Shown here piece by piece: positions 1-11,401 of a stretch of DNA of 64,000 bases. Position numbers and translations under genes: made by a program. The DNA is from Lentibacillus sp. JNUCC-1 (GTDB lineage: Bacteria > Bacillota > Bacilli > Bacillales > Amphibacillaceae), in NCBI RefSeq assembly GCF_009741735.1, contig NZ_WHOH01000003.1, positions 868,001 to 932,000 of the forward strand. Direction: 5' to 3'. Numbering within the stretch: position 1 is the first letter of the stretch; each line of letters opens with the position of its first letter. Under the pieces are notes generated by a model, which worked only from the letters and a program-made list of their open reading frames with translations, made no database searches and was not told where the DNA came from.

Positions 1-101
1 CACTAAATAATATGACGCCAGAGGACAAGATATGAGCAAGGCGTGCAAGAGTGTTCTTGTTTCGTTATAATATAGATTAAGATAAAAAGGTGGGGATCAT
101 T
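1..101 (+). promoter_or_regulatory. Upstream region of dnaE with a possible -10 box
   Basis: The first 101 bases hold no convincing gene. A TATAAT hexamer lies at 66-71, but no good -35 box is seen 16-18 bases upstream, so the promoter call is weak. An AAAAAGGTGGGG ribosome binding site lies just before the dnaE ATG at 102. Confidence 0.35.
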
Positions 102-3100
102 ATGGGGTTTACACACCTGCAAACGATGAGCGGCTATAGTATGCTGAAAAGCACAATGACTGTTGAACGACTTGTGAAGGCTGCCGAACAACAGGGATTT
201 TCCAGCTTAGCTTTGACAGATGAACACGTTCTCCATGGTGCTGTCTCATTCTATCAAGCTTGCGTTTCCCGCGGCATCAAACCCGTGCTTGGCATGACTG
301 TACAAGTTGAAGATGAGAACGATGAGTATGCGACATGTATTTTGTTGGCTAAGAATAACGAAGGGTACCAGTCCCTTGTTCAACTCAGTACATATATACA
401 AAAACAACGAGACCAGGTTATAACAAAAGAGAACCTGTCTTCATTTACAAAGGATTTAGTCTTAGTGCTCCCAGCCAGCCATTCTGCTATGAAAGAGCTG
501 TTGTTACACACTGATTTTGCAGAATTGGACACGTATATAGAAACATGGCAGCGTATGCTTCCTGAGGGTGATTTTTATGTAGGAGTGGAGGATCACGGGA
601 CAGACTATGAGCGGAAACTACATTCGCCTCTTAAAGCCTATACCGCTTCTTCAGGTATCAAGGCGGTTGCTATTAATGACGTGCGGTATATAAGAGAAAA
701 AGACGTCGTCGCTTATGACTGTTTGTCGGCTATAAGAGAGGGGAAACGCTGGGAGGCGAGTAGGGACCACACTTCGATTAAACAACGTCATCTGAGATCT
801 TCTGCTGAAATGTCAACATTATTTGATCACTGGCCTGAAGCAATCGAAGTGACTGCTGAGATTACAGCCAAATGTGAAGTTGCATTTTCTTTCGATCAGT
901 TTCGTATGCCAGCTTTTCCAGTCCCTGAAAATAAGCCTGCCGCTACATATTTAGAGAATCTTTGTGAGACCCTTTTGCCGGGACGCTATGATGAGATTAC
1001 TGACAACGTCCGTAACCGGTTGGCTCATGAACTGACAATCATACAGAAAATGGGTTTTAGTGACTATTTCCTGATTGTCCATGACTTCATCGATTATGCT
1101 AAAAGAAAAGGGATTATGGTTGGTCCGGGGCGGGGGTCTGCAGCAGGATCACTTGTCGCTTATGTACTTGGCATAACAGATGTGGATCCTGTGCGATATA
1201 ACCTTTTATTTGAACGGTTTTTAAATCCGGAGCGAGTCTCCATGCCAGATATCGACATAGACTTTTCTGACACGAGACGTGACGAGGTAATTGACTATGT
1301 GAGAGAGAAATATGGCACAGAACATGTTGCCCAGATCATCACATTCGGGACATTTGCCCCGCGGTCTCTTCTGAGGGAATTGATTAAGACGATAGGCATT
1401 GACCAGCAGGATGCGCATTTTATCATGAAACACATTCCACATCAGGCTTCGAAGTCGATTGTGGAACACGTTAAGGCGTCTGAAGAACTGATGTCTTACA
1501 TTCAAACATCCCCCCAACTTAAAACGATGTTTGGTATCGCCAGGGTGCTTGAGGGTCTGCCCAGACATATATCCACCCATGCGGCAGGTGTTGTAATCAG
1601 TGAAAAACCACTTGTCACCCATGTACCGCTCATTCCGGGAGGGGAACAGATACAGCTCACCCAATATGCGATGAACGACCTTGAAGCGTTGGGTCTATTG
1701 AAAATGGATTTCCTGGGTCTGCGAAATCTGACTTTAATGGAACGCATCGTCGAAACGGTCGTGTATAGGACTGGGCAAGAGATTCAACTGCAACATTTGC
1801 CTGACGATGATCCCCGAACGTATCGGCTGCTTCAATCAGGTAGAACAAATGGGGTTTTTCAACTTGAGTCACAAGGAATGCAGAACGTCCTTAAACAATT
1901 AAAGCCAACACGTTTTGAAGACATTGTTGCGGTAAATGCGTTATATCGGCCGGGTCCGATGGAACAAATCCCAACTTATATCCGACGCAAACACGGTGCA
2001 GAACAGCCGCGCTACCCGCATCCTGATCTCGAATCTATACTAGGTAATACATACGGCGTATTGGTCTATCAAGAACAAATTATGCTCATCGCCCATAAAA
2101 TGGCAGGGTTTACTCTGGGAGAAGCGGACGTTCTGCGCCGAGCAGTGAGCAAAAAGAAGCATGAACTGATGGACGAGCAACGAAACAAATTTATAGAGGG
2201 CAGTATAGCAAATGGTTATACGCCTGAAGCATCAGAAGAAATGTTTGATTGGATTGTTAAATTTTCCAATTATGGATTTAACCGAAGCCATGCTGTTGCT
2301 TATAGTTTAATTTCTTATCAGCTTGCATATTTAAAAGCACATTATCCCTTGTCATTTTTTGCGGAATTGCTGAGTTCTGCAGTGAATCAGGAAGCACGGA
2401 TTCATATGTATATTAATGAAGCTAGGCAACTGAACATACCGATTTATCCACCTTCCATTAATATGAGTTTCGGACGCTTTTCAGTTGAACACGAAGGCAT
2501 TCGGCTTGGAATGATGATGATCAAAGGGATAGGACATCAGGTGATTGGTGATATTCTTGAAGCTCGGAAGACTACCGGTCCTTTTAAAGACCTGTTTGAT
2601 TTCTGCCTTCGTATGCCAGGAAAAACGGCTACCCGAAAGACGCTCGAGGCACTCATACTTGCAGGTGCATTTGATGAATTGAATACGAACAGAGCCAGTA
2701 TGCTTGCATCAATTGATCAAGCCATCGAACAAGGAGAATTGTTCAAGGAATTTCAGGATCAATCAGGACTATTCCATGATAAGTTTGGCTTCGAATCATC
2801 CTATACAGATATAGAGGATTTCAGCCAAGTCAAAAAACTGGCATATGAAAAAGAACTGCTCGGGTTTTATCTATCCAGCCATCCTTTAAAAGGGGACAGA
2901 GCTATTCTGGTGGATAATAACTATCTTGACATGATGCAAATCTCTAAATCCGCTGATAACCAAAAAGTAAAAGGGGCAGCCATCATTGAATCCATAACAA
3001 CAATTCGCACAAAACGCGGGGATCCAATGGCATTTTTAACGCTAAGTGATGAAACAGGGGAAATGGAGGCTGTTGTCTTTCCTGATCTTTACAGAGAGAT

Positions 3101-3446
3101 CAGCCGCTCACTTCATGAAGAAATGATTATCATGTTTACAGCAAAAACGGATTCCCGAAACCAGAAGCGGCAACTGATCATTAATAGTCTTAGTCCTTTT
3201 CAAAAAGAAACTTTGAAAAGAAAATCGATTATATTTATTAAGATAAAAGAAAACAAAACAGCTTCTGCACTTGCTTATATGCGTGAGATTGCTAACGCAC
3301 ATCCGGGCTCGACGCCCATCATTGCCTACCACGAACCACAAAATAAGACATATAAATTATCCCGGAATTATTTTGTGAGTGCAGACCGTAACAGTCTTCA
3401 GGCATTAAAGAAACATTTCGGGGAGGAAAATGTCGTTTTAAAGTGA
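102..3446 (+). CDS. dnaE: DNA polymerase III subunit alpha, DnaE type
   Basis: Replicative DNA polymerase. In Bacillus DnaE extends the RNA primer before handing over to PolC, and it is error prone. The 1114-residue length fits the family (B. subtilis about 1115). The N-terminal ~200 residues form a PHP domain. The polymerase core carries GPGRGSAAGS (near residue 342) and PDIDIDFSDTRRDE (near 382), which holds the catalytic aspartates. A C-terminal OB-fold segment lies near residues 965-1000. There is no DnaQ-like exonuclease domain, as expected for DnaE rather than PolC. The reading frame opens at a GTG at 90, but the ATG at 102 is chosen because the AAAAAGGTGGGG ribosome site sits at the right distance. 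The gene is monocistronic or leads into ytsJ, which has its own promoter. Confidence 0.97.
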   Translation: MGFTHLQTMSGYSMLKSTMTVERLVKAAEQQGFSSLALTDEHVLHGAVSFYQACVSRGIKPVLGMTVQVEDENDEYATCILLAKNNEGYQSLVQLSTYIQKQRDQVITKENLSSFTKDLVLVLPASHSAMKELLLHTDFAELDTYIETWQRMLPEGDFYVGVEDHGTDYERKLHSPLKAYTASSGIKAVAINDVRYIREKDVVAYDCLSAIREGKRWEASRDHTSIKQRHLRSSAEMSTLFDHWPEAIEVTAEITAKCEVAFSFDQFRMPAFPVPENKPAATYLENLCETLLPGRYDEITDNVRNRLAHELTIIQKMGFSDYFLIVHDFIDYAKRKGIMVGPGRGSAAGSLVAYVLGITDVDPVRYNLLFERFLNPERVSMPDIDIDFSDTRRDEVIDYVREKYGTEHVAQIITFGTFAPRSLLRELIKTIGIDQQDAHFIMKHIPHQASKSIVEHVKASEELMSYIQTSPQLKTMFGIARVLEGLPRHISTHAAGVVISEKPLVTHVPLIPGGEQIQLTQYAMNDLEALGLLKMDFLGLRNLTLMERIVETVVYRTGQEIQLQHLPDDDPRTYRLLQSGRTNGVFQLESQGMQNVLKQLKPTRFEDIVAVNALYRPGPMEQIPTYIRRKHGAEQPRYPHPDLESILGNTYGVLVYQEQIMLIAHKMAGFTLGEADVLRRAVSKKKHELMDEQRNKFIEGSIANGYTPEASEEMFDWIVKFSNYGFNRSHAVAYSLISYQLAYLKAHYPLSFFAELLSSAVNQEARIHMYINEARQLNIPIYPPSINMSFGRFSVEHEGIRLGMMMIKGIGHQVIGDILEARKTTGPFKDLFDFCLRMPGKTATRKTLEALILAGAFDELNTNRASMLASIDQAIEQGELFKEFQDQSGLFHDKFGFESSYTDIEDFSQVKKLAYEKELLGFYLSSHPLKGDRAILVDNNYLDMMQISKSADNQKVKGAAIIESITTIRTKRGDPMAFLTLSDETGEMEAVVFPDLYREISRSLHEEMIIMFTAKTDSRNQKRQLIINSLSPFQKETLKRKSIIFIKIKENKTASALAYMREIANAHPGSTPIIAYHEPQNKTYKLSRNYFVSADRNSLQALKKHFGEENVVLK

Positions 3447-3481
3447 AAAAGGGAGTCAGTTATGTCGAATCATGCATCTGC

Positions 3482-3509
3482 TTTACATGGTATATGCATT
3501 TGATATAAT
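3482..3509 (+). promoter_or_regulatory. SigA-type promoter of ytsJ
   Basis: TTTACA at 3482-3487 and TATAAT at 3504-3509 are separated by 16 bases, 74 bases before the malic enzyme start. This is direct pattern matching only. Confidence 0.6.
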
Positions 3510-3582
3510 AGAGAAGTTAACAGAGGGTATGCGTGTATAATGTTTAAAAAAGAGATACTCAACACAAGGAGTGGTGGGAAAT

Positions 3583-4827
3583 ATGGCAAACTTAAGAGAC
3601 GAAACATTGCATTTGCACAGAGTACATAAAGGGAAACTAAGCATACAATCCAAAGTGCCGGTTCGAAACGCCAAAGACCTGAGTCTGGCCTATTCTCCAG
3701 GGGTAGCAGAACCGTGCAAAGAAATTTATGATCGTAAAGAGTATGTCTATGATTATACGATGAAAGGCAATATGGTAGCTGTTGTCAGCGATGGCTCAGC
3801 CGTTTTAGGGCTTGGAAATATCGGTCCTGAAGCCGCACTTCCCGTAATGGAAGGGAAATCTGTATTGTTTAAGAGTTTTGCCGGTGTGGATTCTTTTCCA
3901 ATTTGCTTGGATTCACATAACGTAGATGACATTGTCAATACTGTCAAACTCATGGAGCCGACGTTTGGTGGTGTCAACCTGGAGGATATTGCTGCCCCAA
4001 ATTGCTTTATCATCGAGGAACGCTTAAAGAAAGAAACCAACATCCCGATTTTTCACGATGATCAGCATGGAACAGCCATTGTAACGGTTGCCGGGTTAAT
4101 CAATGCATTAAAACTTGCCGGCAAATCTTTTTCAGATATCAAAGTTGTTGCTAACGGTGCGGGAGCAGCTGGGATTGCAATTATTAAGCTGCTGCACCAT
4201 TTCGGTGTTCGCGAAATCGTCATGTGTGATTCTAAAGGAGCCATATTCGAAGGACGACCGTACGGAATGAATGAAGTTAAAGAACGCGTTGCTGAAATGA
4301 CTAACAAAGATAAAAAGGAAGGTGCACTGGAAGACATTCTGGAAGGGGCAGATGTCTTTATCGGCGTATCAGTCGGAGGTATTCTCTCTAAAGAGATGAT
4401 CAAAAAAATGAACGATGACCCAATCATATTTGCTATGGCCAACCCTGATCCTGAAATTATGCCTGAGGATGCCAAAGAAGCTGGTGCACAGGTCATAGGC
4501 ACTGGACGTTCTGATTATCCCAACCAGGTCAATAATGTGCTGGCTTTTCCGGGGATATTCCGAGGGGCATTGGACGTCAGAGCTACCCGGATAAATGAAA
4601 AAATGAAAATAGCTGCAGCTGAAGCGATTGCTTCATTAATTGAGGACGAAGAATTGAATGCTGATTATGTGATACCAAACCCATTTGATTCAAGGGTAGC
4701 ACCTCTTGTCGCAGCAAGCGTTGCTCAGGCTGCAATGGAATCTGGTGTGGCACGTGTTGAAGTGTCCCCCGATGACGTTGCCGAAAAGACGCGCCAATTA
4801 ACAGACGCACCTCATTCTAATAAATAA
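3583..4827 (+). CDS. ytsJ: NAD(P)-dependent malic enzyme (oxidative decarboxylating)
   Basis: Converts malate to pyruvate and CO2 with reduction of NAD(P). The 414-residue protein has the short bacterial malic enzyme layout. The malic N-terminal domain carries SLAYSPGVAEPC near residue 32 and FHDDQHGTAIV near residue 157, the latter a metal/substrate region. A Rossmann NAD-binding domain follows, with GAGAAGIAIIKLL near residue 192. The start is placed at ATG 3583, not the upstream in-frame GTG at 3571, because AAGGAGTGGTGGG is its ribosome site. The position between dnaE and accDA matches B. subtilis ytsJ, which prefers NADP; cofactor choice here is inferred only from that orthology. It may supply NADPH and pyruvate for the neighbouring fatty-acid synthesis genes. 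Confidence 0.93.
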   Translation: MANLRDETLHLHRVHKGKLSIQSKVPVRNAKDLSLAYSPGVAEPCKEIYDRKEYVYDYTMKGNMVAVVSDGSAVLGLGNIGPEAALPVMEGKSVLFKSFAGVDSFPICLDSHNVDDIVNTVKLMEPTFGGVNLEDIAAPNCFIIEERLKKETNIPIFHDDQHGTAIVTVAGLINALKLAGKSFSDIKVVANGAGAAGIAIIKLLHHFGVREIVMCDSKGAIFEGRPYGMNEVKERVAEMTNKDKKEGALEDILEGADVFIGVSVGGILSKEMIKKMNDDPIIFAMANPDPEIMPEDAKEAGAQVIGTGRSDYPNQVNNVLAFPGIFRGALDVRATRINEKMKIAAAEAIASLIEDEELNADYVIPNPFDSRVAPLVAASVAQAAMESGVARVEVSPDDVAEKTRQLTDAPHSNK

Positions 4828-4880
4828 GCATCCAATATGCATGGTAGATCAAATGAATGCAATGAAAAGGAGGGATTGCC

Positions 4881-5753
4881 TTGCTCAAAGACATATTTGG
4901 GAAGAAACGCAAGTATGCATCGATTCCAAGCGAACAAGTGAAAAAAAACATTCCGGAAGGCCTCATGAAAAAGTGCAGCAATTGCCATAATATTTATTAC
5001 CGTAAAGAGCTCAACAAACATTTAAATGTATGTCCTTCATGCGACTTTCATCATCAAATGGGAGCCTGGGACCGAGTCAGCAGTCTCGTAGAAGAGGGCT
5101 CATTTGAAGAATGGGATCATGAACTTGCTTCAGCTAACCCACTTGGTTTCCCTGGTTATCTGGAGAAACTGGAGAAAGACCGCCAAAAAACGGGCCTGAA
5201 TGAAGGGGTGTTGACAGGAAAAGGAGTCATAGGCAATCAAGAAACGGCTTTAGCTGTAATGGATGCTGGTTTTCGCATGGGCAGTATGGGTTCGGTCATT
5301 GGAGAAAAAATTGCCCGGGCAATAGAAAGAGCGCGTGAAGCTTCTATTCCATTCGTCATCTTTACTGCATCGGGAGGAGCCCGTATGCAGGAAGGTGTCC
5401 TGAGCCTAATGCAAATGTCCAAAACATCTGTTGCACTTGAACGCTTTTCAAGGTCAGGCGGGCTTACCATTTCGGTCATGACCCACCCCACTACAGGAGG
5501 GGTGTCTGCAAGTTTCGCCTCGCTGGGTGATTATAACTTTGCTGAACCAGGTGCTTTAATTGGTTTTGCAGGTCGGCGTATTATTGAACAAACAACACGG
5601 GAGAAACTTCCTGACGACTTTCAGACTGCAGAATTTTTATTGAAGCATGGACAATTAGATAAAGTCATCCATAGACATGAGATGCGCCAGACCCTGACCA
5701 CTATTATTGCTATGCACTACAAAGGGGCGGACCGTCTTGAAACAAGTGCTTGA
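4881..5753 (+). CDS. accD: Acetyl-CoA carboxylase carboxyltransferase subunit beta
   Basis: Beta half of the carboxyltransferase that moves CO2 from carboxybiotin to acetyl-CoA, giving malonyl-CoA for fatty-acid synthesis. The 290-residue protein has an N-terminal four-cysteine zinc ribbon (CSNC near residue 33 and CPSC near 51) followed by a crotonase-fold carboxyltransferase domain. That domain has the glycine-rich [11 protein letters not shown] and [14 protein letters not shown] segments. The start is a TTG at 4881 behind AAAAGGAGGG, which is the best ribosome site here. Its 3' end overlaps the accA start by 17 bases, so the two subunits are probably made by coupled translation. Confidence 0.95.
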   Translation: MLKDIFGKKRKYASIPSEQVKKNIPEGLMKKCSNCHNIYYRKELNKHLNVCPSCDFHHQMGAWDRVSSLVEEGSFEEWDHELASANPLGFPGYLEKLEKDRQKTGLNEGVLTGKGVIGNQETALAVMDAGFRMGSMGSVIGEKIARAIERAREASIPFVIFTASGGARMQEGVLSLMQMSKTSVALERFSRSGGLTISVMTHPTTGGVSASFASLGDYNFAEPGALIGFAGRRIIEQTTREKLPDDFQTAEFLLKHGQLDKVIHRHEMRQTLTTIIAMHYKGADRLETSA

Positions 5754-6693
5754 TTTTGAAAAACCGATTGTTAATTTAAAAGAAAAGATAGCAGAGTTGA
5801 GAAATTTCACTGAAAATAGCGACATTGATTTAACCGAAGAAATCAAAACGCTTGAAGAACGTCTGACTGTCCTGGAAGATGAAATATATGGCAATTTACA
5901 GCCATGGGACAGGGTTCAAATGGCACGCCATCAAGAACGGCCGACAACATTGGATTACATTGACCAACTGTTTACTAATTTTCTTGAATTCCATGGAGAT
6001 AGACGTTTTGGGGATGATGAAGCCATTGTTTCAGGAATTGCTTATTACAATGAACGCCCCGTAACTGTTATTGGTCATCAAAGAGGGCGCAATACGAAAG
6101 AAAATATCAGACGCAATTTTGGTATGCCTCACCCAGAGGGATACCGGAAGGCACTAAGACATATGAAACAAGCTGAAAAATTCAATCGCCCAATCATCTG
6201 TTTTATTGATACAAAAGGTGCCGATCCCGGGAAGTCGTCTGAAGAGAGAGGGCAAAGCGAAGCCATCGCCCGTAACTTAATGGATATGGCTGGTCTCGAA
6301 GTTCCCACCATCTGCATTGTTATAGGCGAAGGTGGAAGCGGGGGCGCCTTGGCACTCGGTGTGGGGGATGAAATACATATGCTGGAGAATTCCACCTACT
6401 CCGTTATTTCACCTGAAGGCGCAGCTGCTTTGCTTTGGAAAGATTCCAGTTTGGCGAAAAAAGCTGCAGAAAGTATGCAAATAACTGCCCAGGATTTGGA
6501 AAAACTAGGCGTCATTGATTCAATCATTCCCGAACCAAAAGGGGGCGCACATCGCGATCTGAAGCAACAGGCCGCCTTTATTGATTGTGTGCTGGATGCA
6601 TCAATTGAAAAACTTGTGAACATTAATTCTGATCAATTGCTTGAAAACCGGTGGAACAAGTATAAAAATATTGGTGATTACAAAGAAATTTGA
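5737..6693 (+). CDS. accA: Acetyl-CoA carboxylase carboxyltransferase subunit alpha
   Basis: Alpha partner of AccD in the heterotetrameric carboxyltransferase. From the TTG at 5737 the protein is 318 residues and begins [18 protein letters not shown], the normal AccA start. The frame extends upstream to a TTG at 5707, but the ribosome site AAAGGGG at 5721-5727 fits 5737. The core has [27 protein letters not shown] and the glycine-rich [15 protein letters not shown] segment near residue 200, typical of the crotonase fold. It overlaps accD by 17 bases and is followed by a terminator, so accDA forms one operon. Confidence 0.95.
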   Translation: MKQVLDFEKPIVNLKEKIAELRNFTENSDIDLTEEIKTLEERLTVLEDEIYGNLQPWDRVQMARHQERPTTLDYIDQLFTNFLEFHGDRRFGDDEAIVSGIAYYNERPVTVIGHQRGRNTKENIRRNFGMPHPEGYRKALRHMKQAEKFNRPIICFIDTKGADPGKSSEERGQSEAIARNLMDMAGLEVPTICIVIGEGGSGGALALGVGDEIHMLENSTYSVISPEGAAALLWKDSSLAKKAAESMQITAQDLEKLGVIDSIIPEPKGGAHRDLKQQAAFIDCVLDASIEKLVNINSDQLLENRWNKYKNIGDYKEI

Positions 6694-6710
6694 TAAGATG
6701 AAATCAGATT

Positions 6711-6740
6711 GAGGTTGACATAGGTCAGCCTCCTATTTTT
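6711..6740 (+). terminator. Rho-independent terminator after accA
   Basis: GAGGTTGAC (6711-6719) pairs with GTCAGCCTC (6724-6732) around a four-base loop, with one wobble pair. CTATTTTTA follows. Confidence 0.75.
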
Positions 6741-6840
6741 ACCTTAAACACCACATGGAAGGTGTGCTGAATTTCTTAGGATATTGATTGTTTGGATGTT
6801 CACACATGCAATTTACATCATGTGAAAATTGGAGTGGTGA

Positions 6841-7803
<963 letters not shown>

Positions 7804-7836
7804 AAACATTTCAAAAATAATAGGAGGCATGGCACC

Positions 7837-9603
7837 ATGACAATCCGAAAAACAAAAATTGTATGCACCATAGGACCCGCATCAGAGTCTGTAGAAACAC
7901 TTGAAAAAATGATTCGTGCCGGCATGAATGTTGCTCGCTTAAACTTTTCACATGGAGATTTTGCTGAGCATGAAAATCGGATTCATAACATTAGAACAGC
8001 AGCGAAAAACACAGGTCAAACTGTAGCCATTTTGTTGGACACAAAGGGCCCAGAAATCCGTACAGGCTCTTTTAAAGATGGAGAGGCTGAAATAGAAGAA
8101 GACCAAGTTGTTTATATTTCTATGAAAGAAGTGGAGGGTACCCGGGAGCGTTTCTCCATTACTTATCAAGGACTTATTGATGATGTGGTGCCTGGAGCAA
8201 AAATATTGCTGGATGACGGGCTAATTGAACTGGAAGTACTTGAGGTTGATTATGAGAATCAGGAAATAAAAACAAAAGCACTTAATTCAGGCCTCATTAA
8301 GAACAAAAAAGGTGTCAATGTACCCAATGTGCAGGTTCAGCTTCCGGGGATCACTGATAAAGATCGGGCTGACATTGAATTTGGCATCCGGCATAATATT
8401 GACTTTATTGCAGCTTCATTTGTACGTCGCCGTTCTGACATCCTTGAGATTAAAGAGCTGCTTGAAAAACATGATGCGACTCACATTCATATTATCCCTA
8501 AGATTGAAAACCAAGAAGGCATGGATAATATCGGAGAAATCCTCGAGGTAAGTGATGGCTTAATGGTTGCCCGCGGTGATCTTGGTGTTGAAATTCCTGC
8601 AGAAGATGTGCCGCTTGCACAGAAATTTATGATAGAAGAATGCAATAATGTTGGCAAGCCAGTTATAACAGCAACTCAAATGCTTGATTCTATGCAGCGC
8701 AATCCAAGACCAACGCGAGCTGAGGCTTCAGATGTGGCCAATGCAATTTTTGATGGGACAGATGCGATTATGCTTTCCGGCGAAACTGCAGCTGGACACT
8801 ATCCAGTTGAAGCAGTCTCAACGATGAGCAATATTGCGATCAAAGCAGAGTCAGCACTTGATCATAAATTAATCCTTGAAAAACGGGCGCATGCTGCTGA
8901 CATGACGATTACAGATGCAATTAGCCAGTCTGTGACACGTAATGCCCAAGATCTTTCTGTAAGTGCTTTGATCACACCAACAGAAAGCGGGCACACAGCA
9001 CGCATGATTGCCAAATACCGCCCTAAAGCGCCGATTGTCGCAGTTACTTCTCGTGATGGCGTGGCAAGACAACTTTCTTTAGCCTGGGGCGTGCATGCGA
9101 TTATAGGTGAAAAGGTTCTAACAACAGATGAAATGCTTGATAAAGCTATTGATAGCGGACTATCAACCAATCTATTTCAAAGAGGCAGCAGAGTTATCAT
9201 CACGGCCGGTGTGCCCGTAGGGGAGAGTGGCACAACAAACTTGATGAAGGTTCATGTTGTTGGGGATATTATTGCCAAAGGACAAGGAATTGGCCGTCGC
9301 AGCGCTTACGGAAAAGCCGTTATCGCCAAAAGTGCTGAAGAAGCCTTGAAAAAAGCAACTGACGATGCCATCTTAATCACGTACGGAACTGACCGGGATA
9401 TGATGCCAGCTGTCGAGAAAGCTGCTGGAATTGTGACGGTTGAAGGTGGTTTAACATCGCATGCAGCTGTCGTAGGATTAAGCTTGGGCATTCCTGTTAT
9501 TGTAGGTGTCAAAGATGCATTTGAAACCATTAAGGAAGGCATGGACATCACCATTGACGGAACAAAAGGCGATATTTATAAAGGCCATACAAGCGTTATT
9601 TAA
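7837..9603 (+). CDS. pyk: Pyruvate kinase with C-terminal PEP-utilizing-like domain
   Basis: Converts phosphoenolpyruvate and ADP to pyruvate and ATP. At 588 residues it is the long Bacillus form, not the ~470-residue form. The TIM barrel runs through the N-terminal ~350 residues with an inserted B domain, and carries [12 protein letters not shown] near residue 243 and the [19 protein letters not shown] signature near 280. Residues ~475-588 form the extra C-terminal domain, with [11 protein letters not shown] near 538 resembling the phosphohistidine motif of PEP synthase/PTS enzyme I. In B. stearothermophilus this domain is not needed for catalysis. It is the second gene of the pfkA-pyk operon, with an AGGAGGC ribosome site. 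Confidence 0.97.
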   Translation: MTIRKTKIVCTIGPASESVETLEKMIRAGMNVARLNFSHGDFAEHENRIHNIRTAAKNTGQTVAILLDTKGPEIRTGSFKDGEAEIEEDQVVYISMKEVEGTRERFSITYQGLIDDVVPGAKILLDDGLIELEVLEVDYENQEIKTKALNSGLIKNKKGVNVPNVQVQLPGITDKDRADIEFGIRHNIDFIAASFVRRRSDILEIKELLEKHDATHIHIIPKIENQEGMDNIGEILEVSDGLMVARGDLGVEIPAEDVPLAQKFMIEECNNVGKPVITATQMLDSMQRNPRPTRAEASDVANAIFDGTDAIMLSGETAAGHYPVEAVSTMSNIAIKAESALDHKLILEKRAHAADMTITDAISQSVTRNAQDLSVSALITPTESGHTARMIAKYRPKAPIVAVTSRDGVARQLSLAWGVHAIIGEKVLTTDEMLDKAIDSGLSTNLFQRGSRVIITAGVPVGESGTTNLMKVHVVGDIIAKGQGIGRRSAYGKAVIAKSAEEALKKATDDAILITYGTDRDMMPAVEKAAGIVTVEGGLTSHAAVVGLSLGIPVIVGVKDAFETIKEGMDITIDGTKGDIYKGHTSVI

Positions 9604-9624
9604 ACTGTATATATTAAATCATAG

Positions 9625-9657
9625 ATCGGCGGGCTTACCGCCGATTAGTCTTTAAAA
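9625..9657 (+). terminator. Hairpin after pyk, weak terminator
   Basis: ATCGGCGG (9625-9632) pairs with CCGCCGAT (9638-9645) around GCTTA. The following tract is short and mixed (TAGTCTTTAAAA), so read-through into fxsA is likely. Confidence 0.5.
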
Positions 9658-9670
9658 AGGTGGGAACCTC

Positions 9671-10060
9671 ATGCGTTTTATAATCCTGGCACTGTTAATT
9701 ATACCCGCTCTTGAAATTGGGGTGTTTATTTGGGCAGGCGGCATCGTTGGACCCTGGTGGATTATTGGCTTGATATTATTAACAGGTTTCGTGGGTCTGA
9801 CGATAGCAAGACAACAAGGTACGGAAACATGGTATAGAGCAAGGCAATCGATGAACAACAGACAGACCCCTGCTAAAGAGATCGTTGATGGGATCTGTAT
9901 TTTCGCAGGAGCCATTTTCTTACTAACACCTGGTTTTATAACAGATGTTGTTGGATTTGTTCTCGTCCTGCCTATTACGCGTTACCCCATTAACAAATGG
10001 ATTCAACGCTACGTACAAAAGAAGCTGGATGGAGGCGTAACCATCTATCGCAAATGGTAG
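9671..10060 (+). CDS. fxsA: FxsA family membrane protein
   Basis: Small integral membrane protein of the FxsA (suppressor of F exclusion of phage T7) family. The biochemical role is unknown. Of its 129 residues, the first ~50 give two hydrophobic segments (RFIILALLIIPALEIGVFIW and a second after the GG turn). A further hydrophobic stretch lies near residues 75-100 (IFAGAIFLLTPGFITDVVGF), followed by a charged tail. The LTPGFITDVVGF segment is the family hallmark. It follows pyk as in B. subtilis (ytzA). Its last 16 bases overlap the end of the convergent ytvI gene. Confidence 0.85.
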   Translation: MRFIILALLIIPALEIGVFIWAGGIVGPWWIIGLILLTGFVGLTIARQQGTETWYRARQSMNNRQTPAKEIVDGICIFAGAIFLLTPGFITDVVGFVLVLPITRYPINKWIQRYVQKKLDGGVTIYRKW

Positions 10061-11169
10061 TTTTCATCCAATATAAATTGTCCCACCGATCTAAACACAC
10101 CAGTTTTAACAAATGTACTGAAAATGATTAACATAAATGGGGTCAGAAACAATCCCCAGAAACCAAATAGTCTGAACCCGATGAATAGGCCTATTAAAGC
10201 AATCAGCGGATTTACCCCGATATGACTGGATAAAATTTTAGGCTCAGCAAATTGACGTCCTATGACAATACTCATATACAATATAGACAGACCAATGGTC
10301 ATAGTATATTGTCCTGACATGAATAAATAAAAGATCCACGGTATAAACACAATTCCTGTGCCTACCAGTGGGACTAAATCCACCAGTGCAATTAAAACAG
10401 CAATTGTTAAGGCGTGTTCGACCTGCAGCAACAAAAGTCCGATGTAGATCGTCAAGGTAGAAAAGAACACAAGAATGACTTGTGCTTTGAGCCAACCAAT
10501 CAATGTTTCAATGAAAGTTTGCCAAAGTCGTAAACTGGAGGATTTTATCCTGCCTGGGGCAGAGTCCTTCCATAATTGGGAAAAAGCCGGCCAGTCATTC
10601 GTCATAAAAAATGTAGCCAAAAAAATGAGCACAACTAAAGTCATCGATAAAGGAAATATGGATAAGAGAGACGGAATATGCATTAGTAAGTTCTGTATTA
10701 ATGCAGAACCTGCACCAGAAGCTTGCACGAGCAAATGATCAATCTGCTCCAGCACAGCTTCTTTTTGTGTAACATTTAATCCATTAAACAAAGATAGAAT
10801 TTTATCATAAATCTGAACCAAAAAGGTTTTTATCCATTCTTGAAGATAGCCAGCGAATGCTGTCATATGTTCCGGGAGCTTCCGGGCAAGATATGCCGTG
10901 CCTTGAAATAATTCGCCCGCCAGAAAAAAGAGACCCGCAAATGTCAAAAGTAACGCCGTACACATTACTGCAGCAGCAGCGACGCCTCTTGGCACCGGGG
11001 TTTTTTGTTCGATAAACGTTACGAGGGGGTTCAACATCGCAGCTAAGAAACACGCAATGACGAAAGGATATAAGTACAGTAAGGTCCACTTAACCAAAAA
11101 ATAGCCAGCCAAAAGGATTGATAAAACCAAAAATAACCTGAGAAGCATGTTCAATTCTCTTTTTCCCAA
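10045..11169 (-). CDS. ytvI: YtvI family sporulation integral membrane protein (AI-2E transporter-like)
   Basis: Polytopic membrane protein of the AI-2E/PerM permease superfamily, in the branch called YtvI and linked by family annotation to sporulation. About 370 residues with eight or so hydrophobic segments. The N-terminal pair (LLRLFLVLSILLAGYFLVKW) is followed by a long amphipathic middle and by the conserved C-terminal block LVDLVPLVGTGIVFIPWIFY and VNPLIALIGLFIG. The start is uncertain: the frame opens at a GTG at 11178, but GAGGTGAT on the minus strand best serves the TTG at 11169, and an ATG at 11148 is also possible. The substrate is unknown. It is convergent with fxsA, overlapping by 16 bases. 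Confidence 0.8.
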   Translation of the reverse strand: MGKRELNMLLRLFLVLSILLAGYFLVKWTLLYLYPFVIACFLAAMLNPLVTFIEQKTPVPRGVAAAAVMCTALLLTFAGLFFLAGELFQGTAYLARKLPEHMTAFAGYLQEWIKTFLVQIYDKILSLFNGLNVTQKEAVLEQIDHLLVQASGAGSALIQNLLMHIPSLLSIFPLSMTLVVLIFLATFFMTNDWPAFSQLWKDSAPGRIKSSSLRLWQTFIETLIGWLKAQVILVFFSTLTIYIGLLLLQVEHALTIAVLIALVDLVPLVGTGIVFIPWIFYLFMSGQYTMTIGLSILYMSIVIGRQFAEPKILSSHIGVNPLIALIGLFIGFRLFGFWGLFLTPFMLIIFSTFVKTGVFRSVGQFILDENYHLR

Positions 11170-11277
11170 CACCATCACCTCATACCGGTTAGAGCTTGTA
11201 CTAGTTTATATATGACAGGTAAAGGGAAATTAGACATGTGGAATGGCTTCGTAAAAACTGTTACGAATTTGTTTCAA

Positions 11278-11306
11278 TTCACTTTTACCCCTTAATCTAT
11301 TATAAT
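11278..11306 (+). promoter_or_regulatory. Putative promoter of citZ
   Basis: TTCACT (11278-11283) and TATAAT (11301-11306) lie 17 bases apart, about 95 bases before the citZ ATG. The 11180-11400 interval otherwise holds no gene. In B. subtilis CcpC and CcpA control citZ; no operator is assigned here. Confidence 0.5.
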
Positions 11307-11401
11307 GTCGTTGGGGGTGACAATGATTCTCGCAACTATTGTCAACAAGCAACATCCTGAAACAATTTATACATAATTATAAGAAAAGGAGAGGGTTTGT
11401 C

